Part shown: positions 37,034 to 48,933 of the stretch, in pieces
Position numbering within the stretch: position 1 is the stretch's first letter
How the letters are laid out: each line of letters starts with the position of its first letter
Assembly (NCBI RefSeq): GCF_014851395.1
Contig: NW_024041484.1
Coordinates: 5,032,183 to 5,096,182 of the forward strand
DNA length: 64,000 nucleotides
Direction of reading: 5' to 3'
Origin: Micropterus salmoides
Lineage: Eukaryota > Chordata > Actinopteri > Centrarchiformes > Centrarchidae
Notes under the pieces: generated by a model
Databases searched by the model: none
The model's input: the letters and a program-made list of their open reading frames with translations, nothing else
What the model was told of the DNA's origin: nothing
Translations under genes and position numbers: made by a program

Positions 37034-38130
37034 AGCTGCAGCCCGCAGACCGCAGCAGACGTGACGGAGGTTGAACTTCCAAATATAGTTTGTCCCAGAA
37101 AAAAACGCGCACAAAACGTGATGACATTAATCTCGGCCCACATACAGCGTATCCTAATGCGAAGCACGTAACGGTAACAACAACAACCATTCTTTTCTTC
37201 AGAGGCCAACAACAGAACTTTGAATCCACTTCTGAGAAGTTTTGAGGCGAGAAATCAACTGTGTAGATTTTGAATATCGACAGTTTCATGAAAATTAATG
37301 GCAACCCGAAAATTTGCTCTAACGTTTTCGGAGTTGAGAAGCTCCGCAAGCGCCGGACGGGTGTCATTATATAGTTGCTGCACAGCAACACAATGGAGGT
37401 TAACCCTGTCTGCTAGCACGGCCGATGCACGCAGCTGTAGGGTTAACCGGTTCGACATGCATACAATCAATAACTTAAGTTTAGGCACCCACCCCTGTGA
37501 TGGATAGGGTAAGGGTAATAGGCTTCAAGGGGCAGTCAATCATCGTTAACTAGCTAGCTAACTGGCAGTGTTGAGGAAAACAAGGGTCCAAGGGTAGCGG
37601 CCAACCCGCGGGGGAAGCTTGCTGGCGGCCGGTCAGCTCCCCCAGGCCCAGTCACACAGACCACTGCAGCCAACACAGCAGACGTGTCCAGCAACAGCTG
37701 TACAATACTGTTAATGTTCGTACCGCTGTTATTCTATCATTAAATTCTCAGTAATGTTGTAAAGTTTAAACCTAAATCTACATACATCTGGCTCGTGACG
37801 TACAGAACCTTCCTTGCTTGTGAAAATTAAAAGCAATTTGGAACAAATAAAAAATAACAGTAGTATGAAAGGGGACTGTCATTGCTTTCTTATTCTCATT
37901 ATTATAAATACATATTTGCAGGAATTATAGTATTAGTATACAATACTATATAATTATAGTAAATATTAACGCATAATGTACACTGATAACTACATTGACA
38001 GTCTTATTTAACGGCTCTGCGTGGACCGAGCAGCCGAGATAAACGGCATCACGTTTTGTGCGCATTGGCTTTGGGGACGAACCATATATGGAAGTTCAAC
38101 TTCCGTCACATTTGTCTGCGGGCTGCAGCT
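37034..38130. mobile_element. DNA transposon with terminal inverted repeats of about 100 bp
   Basis: The left arm (37034-37140) has AGCTGCAGCCCGCAGAC, GTGACGGAGGTTGAACTTCC and GCGCACAAAACGTGATG followed by ATCTCGGC. The right arm (38028-38130), read from the other strand, gives the same blocks in order. The interior of about 880 bp has no transposase frame. Minus frames at 36933-37391 run through the left arm and are not genes. The superfamily is not determined because the TSD is unclear. Confidence 0.75.
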
Positions 38131-38951
38131 AGACCCTTCTCACTTTTTCTGCTGTCGTATGGAACAGTTGAGACTGATTGTACTGTTTGCGGTCAACAGA
38201 AACTAATCTCACCTCTTGAACATTCTACTTGAGTGCAGCAGAGAATGTTTCACATTGCCATTACATTTGAGCCACAGATCTAGGCATGATATTTTGGAAA
38301 TAAGGTACTGCCAAACTTTGAAAAGCCCAGAACGCTCTTACCACTGTAGATATTTCCTTTGTCCTCATAGATGCTTATAACCATCTAGATGAAAACACAC
38401 TTCTGCTACACTATAAAAAAAAAAAAAATTTTTAAGTTGCAACCAAACAACTAAAGAAAATATACGTTATTTAGTGTAAAAATACAAAATAAAAAATTAA
38501 TATAGACAAATGTAACTGATAATAAAAAATATACTTTGTTAATAATGCAATATAACATCAACGTCAAAAAATGTAATTGATATTAACTTTTTTTACTTAG
38601 TTAATAATAAAAATTTTTTGCTTGTTTCTCGCATAGGCGCACCTGGACTGGGCATTCCTTCATTTTTGCCTTTAGCCCTAAAGACTTTTCCCCTTTGAGC
38701 AATTTTGTATCTTCAGTGAACAGAACGGAGGGAAGAACAATCAGAGAGGGTTTTCTGAAAAACTCTTATTGGCTGGTCTCACTGCTCTTATTTTGAAAAT
38801 AAAACACCAGCATGTAGAGCCAGCATATTGCCGGTGGAGTTTGAAGAGTGTTTTCCAGTACCGGGTAATTAGGTGAGTCTGAATAAAGTGTGTTTTACAA
38901 TGAGTTAACGTCGGCCATTAAGCTAGTGTTAGTTTGGTGAAAGAGAGAAAT
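38131..38951. other. no gene recognised
   Basis: Includes an A/T-rich block at 38410-38620. No gene supported. Confidence 0.4.
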
Positions 38952-39150
38952 TTACATTTACACATTTAAACACATTTATACACAAGCCTAAGTGTTCACT
39001 AACATCACTCACATTAACACACCGATGGAACAGCCATCTGGAGCAATTCGGGGTTCAGTATCTTGAACAAGGACTCTTCGAAATGCCTCCTGGAGGAGCC
39101 AATCTTCCGATTAGTGGGCAACCCGCTCTACCTCCTGAGCCACAGCTACG
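38952..39150 (-). mobile_element. tRNA-derived SINE (copy 2, partial)
   Basis: Same family as 32473-32746. It has GGAGCAATTCGGGGTTCAGT, GGACTCTTCGAAATGC and CCGATTAGTGGGCAACCCGC, with the A-box region (rc of CTACCTCCTGAGCC) at 39128-39141. The B-box segment is deleted (GGAGCCAATCTTCC). Confidence 0.75.
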
Positions 39151-42100
39151 TGTGTGTGGTACAATAACATGTTTCATTGTAATGACAGCACTAGTCATAA
39201 AATATAGAATATAAGATAAAGACATTTAAAAGATGACATGGTAACCATTTATAATACTTTGAGTGCTACAATAATCATAATACATTTGAAATCAATTAGA
39301 ATTTTAAAGTGTAAAAAAAAATAGTAAAATAGAGTAAAATAGGGACTAAAAAGGTCAGCGGGAGATTTGAGCAACATGAGAGGACAAGTATCCAACACAG
39401 GAAATGGCCAATGGCATGAGTTAATGCGTCACAGTTAATTTGACGCAAATGATTTCTGCAGATTTACTTTGCCCCCGGTGAGCAAATCATAGTAAAATCC
39501 AAATTACCTTCAAATGAGTTGCTGCTTTAAATGCATGGTGTGACTGGGGCTAAATAATTAATTACTTTTTAAAGTTAAACAGACCGTTATATCCTTGAGA
39601 CTGGTTGGCCACGAAACGGAAATCAGAGACTGTTGTGCCCACATCTTTACAGACACCTGCTCATCAACATCCCGGATCAAGCACTCGCAGGGCGGACCGT
39701 GTTCTGAGGTGACAGAGCGCAAGACTCCGGCGAGATGAGAGGAAGCGTACTCTGTGTTTTACATCGATGATGCTTGGTGCTCAAACACAGTCAAAATGGA
39801 TTCTTTTTGTCTGACTTTTTATGTGAATATTAAACCATATTAACATCTTGTTGCTGCTGTTTACTTTCACCCCAGAAGCAAATTTAAAAAATGCACTGTT
39901 CTGGGTGTATATGTGTATCGATATGTTGTTTTAGTTTTAGTTTATTATGTTACCATATTTAAATTAACTGTGTGTCGCATAAAGGGACTACAAACTTTCT
40001 TTTCGTTAAACAACCTTGTATTGTATGATGATAAATAAACTGCATTGTACCTTGCATATGATTGTTCGAGATTACATGAGCTAGGGTTAGTCTCTATTGT
40101 GCTCTATCGACAGATATGTATTTATATGAAAATGTCTGTGCATTTTTTTTTCCATAATGGAGGCAAAGGAAAACAAAGGTGGAGGTGGAGAACAAAGAGA
40201 AATCTGTCATGGGCCTTTTTTCTTTCTCGGCAATGTCAAAAGGAGGCGTCTCACTTCCAGTCCACCCACATAAAAGCAAACACACCCATATTATAGGCCT
40301 TCCCATATAAAGCCGCAGCCTTACTACTGTTACATCTGCCCTGGTGCTGACTCACCATGTGTCGTGACTCACTTACATTCCAGGAGCCTGAACAATGTTT
40401 GCGTTTATCCCAAGGATACACAAAATGGAGAGAAGCCTCCTGCAGGGAAAGGTAATAATGAAGCTGTAATTTGAGAGGATTGAGTGGAAAATGTCAGGTC
40501 TGTTGTTGTCTTTCAAGGACAAAAAGGTTGTGTATTCACAGGGATTTGGCAAATGTCAGGTCAGCTACTGTTATCAGTCAGCCGGCACAGTAGAAAGGAC
40601 ACATCACCACATGATCTCTCCTTGTCGGACTCTATCTTATCAAATACACACATTTTATAAACTGAACCAGGTCAGACACAGCCGTGCAGGCAGTAGGGAC
40701 GTGAATACATTAAACTGAGGAGGTAACGGCCAGGGATGCACCTGTTGTTTCTTTAAACCATTTAAACTAAACTAAATTAAACACTTTGATTAACCTCACT
40801 TAAATTTAGACCCAGTCTTAATAATCCACTGTCCTACCTGATTTCTGTTATTTGTGGGTATTAATGTGGTCACAAATGGATAATGCAAAACTCCTTCCCA
40901 TTAATGTCCACCATGCTTCTGACATTAAAGCTCCACCCAAAGGTCAGTCCAGACTTTTTGACTCACACTGCTCCCTAACGTGAAAATGGCAAACACGGAA
41001 AGAAGACCTCACAGAAGCTACAAATCCCTCCACAGACATTATTATTATTATTATTAATTCATAATAATCTAGGGCTGGGTAATATATCTGATTAGTTCAA
41101 TTCATTCAAATGTTTGTTTCTGCGTGATGTGTGGAATGTCTAGTTATTATAATGTGCACAAAAAAGTTATTGTCCTGTAACGTATATGATACCTGGAAAA
41201 CTGTCTTGAGATGCAACAGTCACGTAAACTGTGACGGGAAGAGTATATGCACACATCTCTGCTCCCGCCGTCCGTGCAGCAACAACGGCAGAGGAACACA
41301 GCTGGAAGGTTTTCATACCGCTTATCTGTCTTTGCATTCTGAGGAAGGTTGAAACGTTTTAACTTAAATAAAGAGACAGCTGTGTGTGGGTCAAGAACAA
41401 AAAACCAAAATCAACTAACACTAACCTAAAAATGTCCTGATACAAATGGGCATCAAAAAAGATATTGAAAGTATGACTCTGGAAAACTAAATTTACTGTA
41501 TATTTTAACTGTCTTCATAAACATTTGTCTTGATATCCTAATAATCCCACATTCAAGCACCCACAGATTCTGGTGAAAATACACCAGAACACTACTTTTG
41601 CAACTATTTACATTTTATTGGTATTCTGTCTGAAAAGGCATCCAGATAAAACAAGAGTCTTCAAATCCAGCTGTGGCTGAACAATCACATCTCATGCACA
41701 GTTCCTGCCTCAGATTTTTCACAATGAAGTAAACAGCATCCTTTCCTTAGACCCTACCATTATTGTCTACGTAGTGACAGATCCGAGAGTAATTTTAGGA
41801 AACTATAACAATGGCCATGTGCTAGAATAAGATTCTTTCTGTCTATTGCAGAGTGATTTTAATGAAGACAGAGCTTCTTCAAAACCTCATTTTATTTTAT
41901 TCTTTATGTGATCCTGCAGTGATTGAATTTGAAATTCGTCTTCGACGGGATCTTGGATTTATTCAGCAGACACAAGCGTCTGTACCTGAGTCATCGGGCT
42001 GAAGGAAGATCTCCTGAGTTTCTGTTCAGCCTTAAAATAATGAAGTCGGAGCAAACACAGAAAGACAAAATGTGAAATATCACTTAATCGGCAGCTTTTA

Positions 42101-42451
42101 GAGAAATCATGAATTCCCCTTTGTGTTATTTTATTTCCCTTCCAGAGAAATAAAATCTACAGTTGCCAATTTCCAGCTCAATTGGCCCACAAAGGGCTTC
42201 GCCATCTCCATTTGCATTGTTTTTAACTGCTGTTTGGCTCCTGGGAGAAGATAATCCCAGTGTAACAACGGCCTTATCTCATGCAAAAGAGGAACTGAGC
42301 TTTTCACACAAAACAAAGGGAGGTCAGCGATTGGCTGTGAGACAGCTGTGCCTGCCGCTGCCGGCCTATCCGTGACCTTGAGGGAGCGAGGAGGAGGTTG
42401 TATCGGCTCAGCTGCCTGACTGCTGTTATCACTGGCAGACACAATATCACC
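39151..42451. other. no gene recognised
   Basis: About 3.3 kb with no supported gene or clear transposon edge. A small (ATT)n run is at 41039-41056. Open frames at 40045-40718 and 41131-41352 show no domains. Confidence 0.4.
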
Positions 42452-42478
42452 TGTGTGTGTGTGTAGGCGAGGGGAGGC

Positions 42479-42507
<29 letters not shown>
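42452..42507. repeat. interrupted (GT)n microsatellite
   Basis: Two GT runs (42452-42464, 42479-42507) separated by AGGCGAGGGGAGGC. The 195-codon minus frame across this and the next array is a CA-repeat artefact (Thr-His runs). Confidence 0.95.
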
Positions 42508-42511
<4 letters not shown>

Positions 42512-42633
42512 GTCTACGTGCTTGCCTGCATTTGTACAGACTGAGTGCATCTGTCTGTTTATATTTGTTTTCAGGAGTCTACAGCTTACACCACCTGCAT
42601 ATTCAAAGTGATAAGGGAGAGTGGATTTACTGT

Positions 42634-42660
42634 ATGTGTGTGTGTGTGTGTGTGTGTGTA
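42634..42660. repeat. (GT)n microsatellite
   Basis: About 12 GT units after CTGTAT. Confidence 0.95.
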
Positions 42661-43349
42661 CAACCATAATAAAGCAAACTTGGGCTCCTTGGGTTGAATG
42701 AGGGCATATGTGGATCATAAATCCTTATGTCCCTGGTTTGCTGACCTCATGTTTTCCTAACTACCAACGGCAAAGAAAATGTTCAGGAAAAAAGCCATTT
42801 CAAAAGCCAACAAAAGGTGTCTAAGGTGTTTCTCAGACCTGCTGTGCTTACTTAAAGTTTCACAAACAGCCTGAGGAATGCATGCAAATCCACACCCACC
42901 TTGCACATTTAATCAGATGTTTTGTGTGCTTTTACACGAGGGTTAATAGACTCTTTATGCAAGGTATCCTCCAGCTGAACACAGCATGCATACATTTTCT
43001 TTCATAGATGTAACTCTGGATAGGTCCAGGCTTGTCCCTTTAACCTGCTATGTCATTATTTTATTATTTTATTCCAAAAGGTTTTGACATGGATTATCAA
43101 CTGGTTATGAACGTGTAGCTTTAGCCTCTGTCTTTTAGCACACTATCATATATTTAGCCATCGCAAGCATATTAAAAGTGTGACTTTGGTATTTTTCATC
43201 CTGTACTCTATTTCCCATGTTTTTCTATGTACAGTATGTGACTAATTGGAACAAATTGTTTTTAATTGGTCCAGTATTGAGCAAGCGTACTGCAGCAGCG
43301 AGACAGGCCTGTAACGTAACCTTTGTGAGCAATTGCGGCCCGTCAAAGT
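42661..43349. other. no gene recognised
   Basis: Nothing supported. Confidence 0.4.
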
Positions 43350-43595
43350 ACATCCACTAAAGTGCTTGTTTTTGCCACTGATTGTTATTGCAAGTGTCCC
43401 TACAGAGAAAGGCTTTTTTTTTTTAAAGAGTAAGATCCTTTTTGTTTAACCAGAAACTGTTGCAGAACACGTGAGTTACTGGTCTACCGCTCTAAGTCAC
43501 ACAATAACACAAAGGTAAAACTACTATTTTTGTCAATAGAGTCAGACACTTGCAATAACTATCAGTGGCAAAAACACCCACTTTAGTGGACATAC
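43350..43595. repeat. fold-back: inverted repeat with arms of about 50 bp
   Basis: The left arm (43350-43399) has TCCACTAAAGTG, GTTTTTGCCACTGAT and TTATTGCAAGTGTC. The right arm (43545-43594) is its inverted copy with few mismatches. The spacer is about 145 bp. Likely a MITE or a fragment of one; no TSD identified. Confidence 0.65.
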
Positions 43596-44205
43596 TGTGG
43601 CGAGTTCACTCAATACTTCACCACTTTAAAAAAAAAGTTGTCCCAATTCAATCACATAGACATGGACGGTCTGGAAGCTGAGCAGGACGGTTTTTGCTGC
43701 TAGTTCAAGTTCTTTTGTTGTCATTCATCCACATAACAAGTACACAAATGAACAAAATGCCGCTTCTCAAGGCTCACAGTGTTCAATACAAGATTACAAT
43801 ACAAAAAAATACAAAACAAGTGTGAAATCTTTACTACCTTGTCAAGATATTGAGATGACTTTAGTAAATGTACTTGTGTGAAAGTGTCTAATGAGACAAA
43901 AAAGCTTGTGGTTAATCCTAAATTCCACTGAATCTTAACCTCAGTTCAGTCTGAAAAGAAGCCTCAGCTCATCAGTTTTGTTCAGCACAAAGGGAGGTTA
44001 GAAACTAAATGTAGTCTCATGAAGTCGTTTTACAGTAGGCACTTCTCTGTGCGTGAGCTTTTAGTGAGGGTTTTCAGGAGCAGCAGAGACCAAGGTGACA
44101 TTTTTGCACTTATCACCGACTCCCTGCTCTAATCGCTGAGAGAGGAACACCTGAGCCAGCTGACCAGCACTGCCTCTGCCGGCTGGTTTGGCAATAAATT
44201 CGTGT
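43596..44205. other. no gene recognised
   Basis: Nothing supported. A short TTCAAGTTCTTTTGTTGTCATTC stretch near 43705 resembles retroposon tails but is not enough to call. Confidence 0.35.
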
Positions 44206-44206
44206 T

Positions 44207-44259
<53 letters not shown>
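44206..44259. repeat. compound (GT)n(GA)n microsatellite
   Basis: A short GT run followed by about 20 GA units (44220-44259). Frames on both strands through it are artefacts. Confidence 0.95.
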
Positions 44260-44262
<3 letters not shown>

Positions 44263-44344
44263 GGGTGGTCTAGGACTGAAGCCAGCAAGCAGGGAGGGTC
44301 AAAGGGTAGGAAGATGTATAGGAGTCATCACTTTACACTCTATT

Positions 44345-44377
44345 ACACACAAACACACACACACACACACACACACA
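44345..44377. repeat. (AC)n microsatellite
   Basis: About 15 AC units with one AAAC interruption. Confidence 0.95.
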
Positions 44378-44827
44378 TTGAACACATATTAAAGTTGTAG
44401 CTACCCCTCTACCTGGTGTTACTATGCATTCAATTGCTACGGGTAAGAACATTATGGAATGTAATACGAACAATGGTAAAACTATAATATTCCACTGTCG
44501 CTAAACGAAGGCTTCCTGGCCTGGAGCTGTGTCAGGTTGGGAGACACAGTCCAGTCAACAGGAATCCATAGGACCCTAGTCCAATCCCAGGAGAGATGCA
44601 GTGTGGAGAGACGTGGATCTCCCGGATTACTTCATGTCGTGATTACGTCAGTGACATACAGGCCATAACATTTATTGTGAATGCTCCTCTATGTTCACCA
44701 GATGTTGAGGCTGGGCAGGTAGTGTAGAGTTTGAATCAGATCTTTGTTTTTGCTGAGACTGAACTGAAGTTGAACTGAAGTTAAGTTGCAGGCCATAAAA
44801 CCAAAACAATGAGCTGAAAGATATTAA

Positions 44828-45695
44828 GGCTACAATCACACTGCAGGCCTTAATGCTCAATTTATTGCCCAGATCTGAATTTTTTGATGGATTATTCACT
44901 TTATTTTTGAAATGTGGCCCATATCAGACTTCATCGTGAACTGGCCATGACCTTAAAGAGACCAGAAGTTTGCTCATACTTGCTAACCTTCCCAATTTTC
45001 ATGGGAGATTCACGTTTTTCATTTTTCCTCCCAAGCTCACAATTCTCCTAATTTATGACAAATGTTCATAAGTTTGTGTTTTTTTCATTGCACTCATTGC
45101 TGTTCCTGGCACTATAAGGCATGTGTAAGTGCTCCAACTCTCTCTCTCTATTGTTTCCACCCGGACAAGCAGCTCAACTCTGATCTTTTCCAGTTCGGAT
45201 TTGGGCCACATTCATATGTGGTCCAAATCTGATACACGCTCAGATCAGAATTGTGGAAGTTGTGGGGCGTATGCGCTTTGCCAGAAACAGTAATGAATGT
45301 AATGAAAAGGACAGAAAGTTGTGAACATTTGTCATAAATCTGTGAAATGTGACCCCGGGAGGAAACCGTGAGAGGTCAATGAAATGCGGGAGTCTCCCTT
45401 GAAAATCACGAGGGTGAGCTAGTATGAGCTAACCGGCGCTAACCTCTGTTGCTCCTTGTTTACTTCTGTACGAGAGCGTGCTGTGCATAGCGTCACTTTA
45501 TTCTTCTGCGCATGCGGGTCACTTTCAGGCTGTGGACAGTTCACACTGGAGTCTGATATGGGCCACATTTAAACAATAATGTGCACTGTCTGAGAGCTTG
45601 GACTGTTCACACTTTTATAAAAAGATCAGATCTGAGTCACATATAGGGGAAAAAATCGGACTTGGGTCACATTGGCCTGCAGTCTGAATGCAGCC
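44828..45695. mobile_element. Harbinger-like MITE with 3-bp TAA TSD
   Basis: Left end GGCTACAATCACACTGCAGG; the right end read from the other strand is GGCTGCATTCAGACTGCAGG. TAA flanks both sides (44825-44827, 45696-45698). A 3-bp TWA duplication and ends starting GG are features of PIF/Harbinger transposons. Subterminal AGATCTGA/CAGATCTGAGTCACAT motifs face each other. No transposase frame, so it depended on an enzyme elsewhere. It carries a further nested element. Confidence 0.75.
44973..45429. mobile_element. nested element with GCTCATACTTGCTAAC-type ends
   Basis: The left end reads CTCATACTTGCTAACCTTCC then ATTTTCATGGGAGATTCACG. The right end from the other strand reads CTCATACTAGCTCACCCTCG then GATTTTCAAGGGAGACTCCC. 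A related fragment sits at 48845-48932. The interior contains CATTTGTCATAAAT in inverted copies (45055 and 45326). It lies wholly inside the Harbinger-like MITE and so is younger than it or was captured by it. Confidence 0.6.
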
Positions 45696-45780
45696 TAAAT
45701 CACTCGTAGAGCTGAGGGGAACTGCAGAGACAGGTGATACTTCTCACTACAAGTGACTCCTGTATGACAGATCAACTATG

Positions 45781-47324
45781 ACTATTTTACACATAGTCCT
45801 TAGATTAATTGTTGATGTAAAAATATTGGTTACCCCTGAGCTTCAATGTGACCAAGGAGCATCAATTAGCAAAGTCACTCCTACCTCTCTACTTTTTACC
45901 CGATAGACTATGATGTAACTCAACCAATTAGATTATCTCTAATACACGTCCATTTGAATCTGAAAAAAACTGAACTAAACCGAAACAAGTCACTGCACCT
46001 ATGAATCACAGAGACGATGAATGATAACATTGTGTGCCAGGGCCGCTTTTCCTCCAAGACATGTTTGCATAACTGAAACTCCAATCTGCACCCACACACA
46101 TCCGCATGGAGTGGATTGGGCAAATGACAAACTGAACTACTTTCTCAAAAAGCCAGCTTGCCTCGCTCATTATTTTCTATTTTTTCTTACCATTTGGGTC
46201 ATTTACATAGAAAGTATAAAACACACAGTTTCTGTACTACTGAGCAGATGGCCAAGTATTCCTGGATTTTATATCCCTCTACCACACGGCACAGCCTGCT
46301 AATGGCTAATTATGTAAAGTATAATGGTTTAATAATGCTGAATAGTGAGAATGAAGATCTGAAGTACGGGATTATTCATTTTATGTTCCCATAATCCTCT
46401 ACTGCAGAATGATGAACAATTTAAAAAAATAAATGTCCATACCTCTCTGTTACACACAAAGGCACACACAAGTTGGCTTTGATTCTGAAGCACAGCCTGA
46501 ATAAAGCACCATAAAGCAATCTTACACCTATCTATCTTCCACCTACACAGGTGGGAGAAAACAAAACAGCGAGAGTGAGAACAATCTGCTCCGTTGTCTG
46601 TGATGACGAGCCGCTTCACCGTCTGACGGGGCCCGCGGAGTCGGGCTGACGCCAGATGTCCCAGAATAATGGGCCTTTCTTTGTGTACCTGTTATCTTTT
46701 CGCCAGCCATTTTGAATAAAGAAGCAGCCTGAGAGGTTGCTACATCCACTTCTCTGAGTTATCAGTGAATTACGGATATGACGGTGATGTGGCTTGATAA
46801 GCACGGCAGCTGAGTCCCTGTGATCCAAGTAGTGAACATCCTGAAGATGATTATGGCCGTTATATACGCCAGTTAACATTTTGTGGTGCTGTCTGAAAAG
46901 TTTTTTTTGAGTGAACACATGTAAGAGTAAAACCAGCACGTCAGACCATTAACTCACTGGTTTCTGGGTAGGTTGTCATGACAACTAGCCATCTTTGATC
47001 ATCAGATTGCTTGGATGAAATGTGTTTTTTTAAACGAACAAAGAAATGGAGCATAATAACTCTTTAGCACAATGTACTGTAGCCTGAATGTTTTATGGAT
47101 CATGCTTCTGTTTCAGCGTGGGGCATATTCAGTGGATCATAGTGCCTCATTTGATTATACGCCTACTTTATCGCCGTAACATTTACGTAGGTTGTTAAGC
47201 CACAAAACATGTTTGTGTCTTCTGTTTCAGATTTGACTTGGAATGCAGCAACTTTCCAAATTGATAGACTCTCCTAAACAACAAATCAAGTCATCCTTTC
47301 TGGAAGGTCTCTGCATTATACAAC
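45781..47324. other. no gene recognised
   Basis: Open frames at 45920-46939 overlap on both strands and show no domains. Nothing supported. Confidence 0.4.
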
Positions 47325-47470
47325 TCAACATTCACACACATTCATACACTGGTGGATCAGCCACCAGGGGTTCAGTATCACTTCGCAGCCTGGAGGAGCC
47401 CGGGATTGAACCGCCGACCTTCACGATTAACAGGCAACCCGCTCTACCTCCTGAGCGACATCTGCCCCCT
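47325..47470 (-). mobile_element. tRNA-derived SINE (copy 3, partial)
   Basis: Same family as 32473-32746. The minus strand has B-box GGTTCAATCCC (47402-47412), matching the GGTTCRANNCC consensus, and A-box region CGCTCAGGAGGTAGAGC (47441-47457). The middle is shortened (CAGCCACCAGGGGTTCAGTA). The plus-strand frames across it are artefacts. Confidence 0.8.
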
Positions 47471-47629
47471 TCCCTCCCAGGGGTGTTGCATCAGTGGCTT
47501 AAGAGTCAGACCAGAGCCCATATTACCTTTTCCTACACACACCCCCAAACTAGAAGACTTTTCTGTTTGAACAGTTTTAGAAATGCTTAAAACTCAGTTT
47601 GCATTTGGTTGGTAACACACTAGGAATTA

Positions 47630-47985
47630 GTGATGGAAAGTAACTAAGCACAATTTTGGGGGAAATGTACTTTTTTTCATTTTCTAGTACTTCATACTTC
47701 TACTCCACTGTATTTATTTGATCATTTTAGTTTCATATTACTTTGCAGCAGTGGTGAACAGTAATTACATTATTGAAGTACTGTACTTAAGTAAAAATTA
47801 GGTAAATTAGATTTTTGTGCTTTACTTGAGTCTTTTCTTTTCATGCCACTTTCCACTTCTTCTAGGCTAATATTATACTTTTTACTTCACTACATGTACC
47901 TGACAGCTTCAGTTACTAGTTATATACAAGTTTTTACGAGTACAGCTACTACATTTGTTGAATGACAGAAATTAACTGATTGATA
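47630..47985. repeat. dispersed DNA-element fragments of the CAGTGGTGGAAAGTAAC family
   Basis: Two adjacent partial copies: 47630-47755 (GTGATGGAAAGTAACTAAGC, CTACTCCACTGTATTTATTT) and 47755-47985 (CAGTGGTGAACAGTAATTAC, AAGTACTGTACTTAAGTA, ACTTCACTACATGTACCTGA). Both share blocks with the outer element at 15406-16914. Confidence 0.6.
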
Positions 47986-48844
47986 GTCATTTTTCATATA
48001 AAAACATTTCATGGTTCCAGCTTCACAAATGTGAAGATTTTCCGCTTTTCCTTTTAATTATTTTAATGTACTTTTAATAATTTTGAGGTTTGTCACTTTT
48101 TGGGGGGCTCTGGGCAATTGTGACAACAATAGTAGGCTATAAAAGTCACAGGTGCCAAAAAACTGATCCAGCAATATATCATTATACATTTTTCCATGAT
48201 ACTGTATCAGTGTTCCAGCCCATCATATCAATACAAAATAACAAAAAATAACAAAACAGTGCTTTGACCGTTAGCTCAATGCTAACATATAATGGGAATC
48301 TCCACTAACGTGCTAATGTACATTAGCATCGCAATCGCGAAAATATAATAACTACACATTTTGCACATCCTAAGTTTAAGTATTTGCACAACATGTTTCC
48401 TGAGCTCTGTGTAAAATAAAAAAAGAGCTGCTAACTTCACTGTCTTGATCTGCTGCTTCTGCACTCCACACTGACCAGCTACAGCAAACCCAAAATTCCT
48501 TTTGCGGGTACCCAGCTATCACTAGGTGATGTGTTTATAGCAGCCGATTAATGATTATTAAAAAAGAAACATTTAAATTGGTATCTGAGTTTATAGCAAC
48601 CAGTTAATACTGAAAAAGAGTGTTGCATAGTGTCACCGGAAGGTGCTCTGTAACTCCTCTGTTGACAAAAAAGCACCCAAATCCACCACAAAACAAAGCA
48701 ATCAGCTGACCAGAGTTGAGCATATAGAACCAATGACAGAGTTCATGATGAGTTGGTCATTTGTCACACGGAATACATTACTTAAATAATAAAAATAGCA
48801 CTCATCACTTCTCCTCTTAGCCCAAATAAGTCTGACAACATTGA
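47986..48844. other. no gene recognised
   Basis: Nothing supported. Confidence 0.4.
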
Positions 48845-48932
48845 TGACCATACCAACCCACACGATTTTCCTGGGAGACTCCAATTTTTCATTGCCCTCT
48901 CCTGGTTTCCTCCTGGGTCACAGCAGTCTGGT
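48845..48932. repeat. fragment of the GGGAGACTCC family
   Basis: CCAACCCACACGATTTTCCT and GGGAGACTCCAATTTTTCAT followed by CCTCCTGGGTCACAG parallel the end of the nested element at 44973. It is cut by the LINE tail at 48934. Confidence 0.5.
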
Positions 48933-48933
48933 T

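Larger units (their letters stand above)
44710..45780 (+). repeat. dispersed fish repeat, family 'GCTAAATGCTCCACT' (copy 5), interrupted
   Basis: The left part (44710-44827) has CCATAAAACCAAAACAATGA and GCTGAAAGATATTAA. The right part (45696-45780) has TCGTAGAGCTGAGGGGAACT, GGTGATACTTCTCACTACAA and GTGACTCCT. The two halves are separated by the 868-bp element at 44828-45695. Removing it restores the order seen in the other copies. Confidence 0.7.

Noticed and set aside
36933..37391. 152-codon minus-strand frame
   Set aside because: Runs through the terminal inverted repeat of a DNA element; no known domain.
42131..42718. 195-codon minus-strand open frame
   Set aside because: Kept open by two CA/GT microsatellites giving Thr-His runs; no domain.
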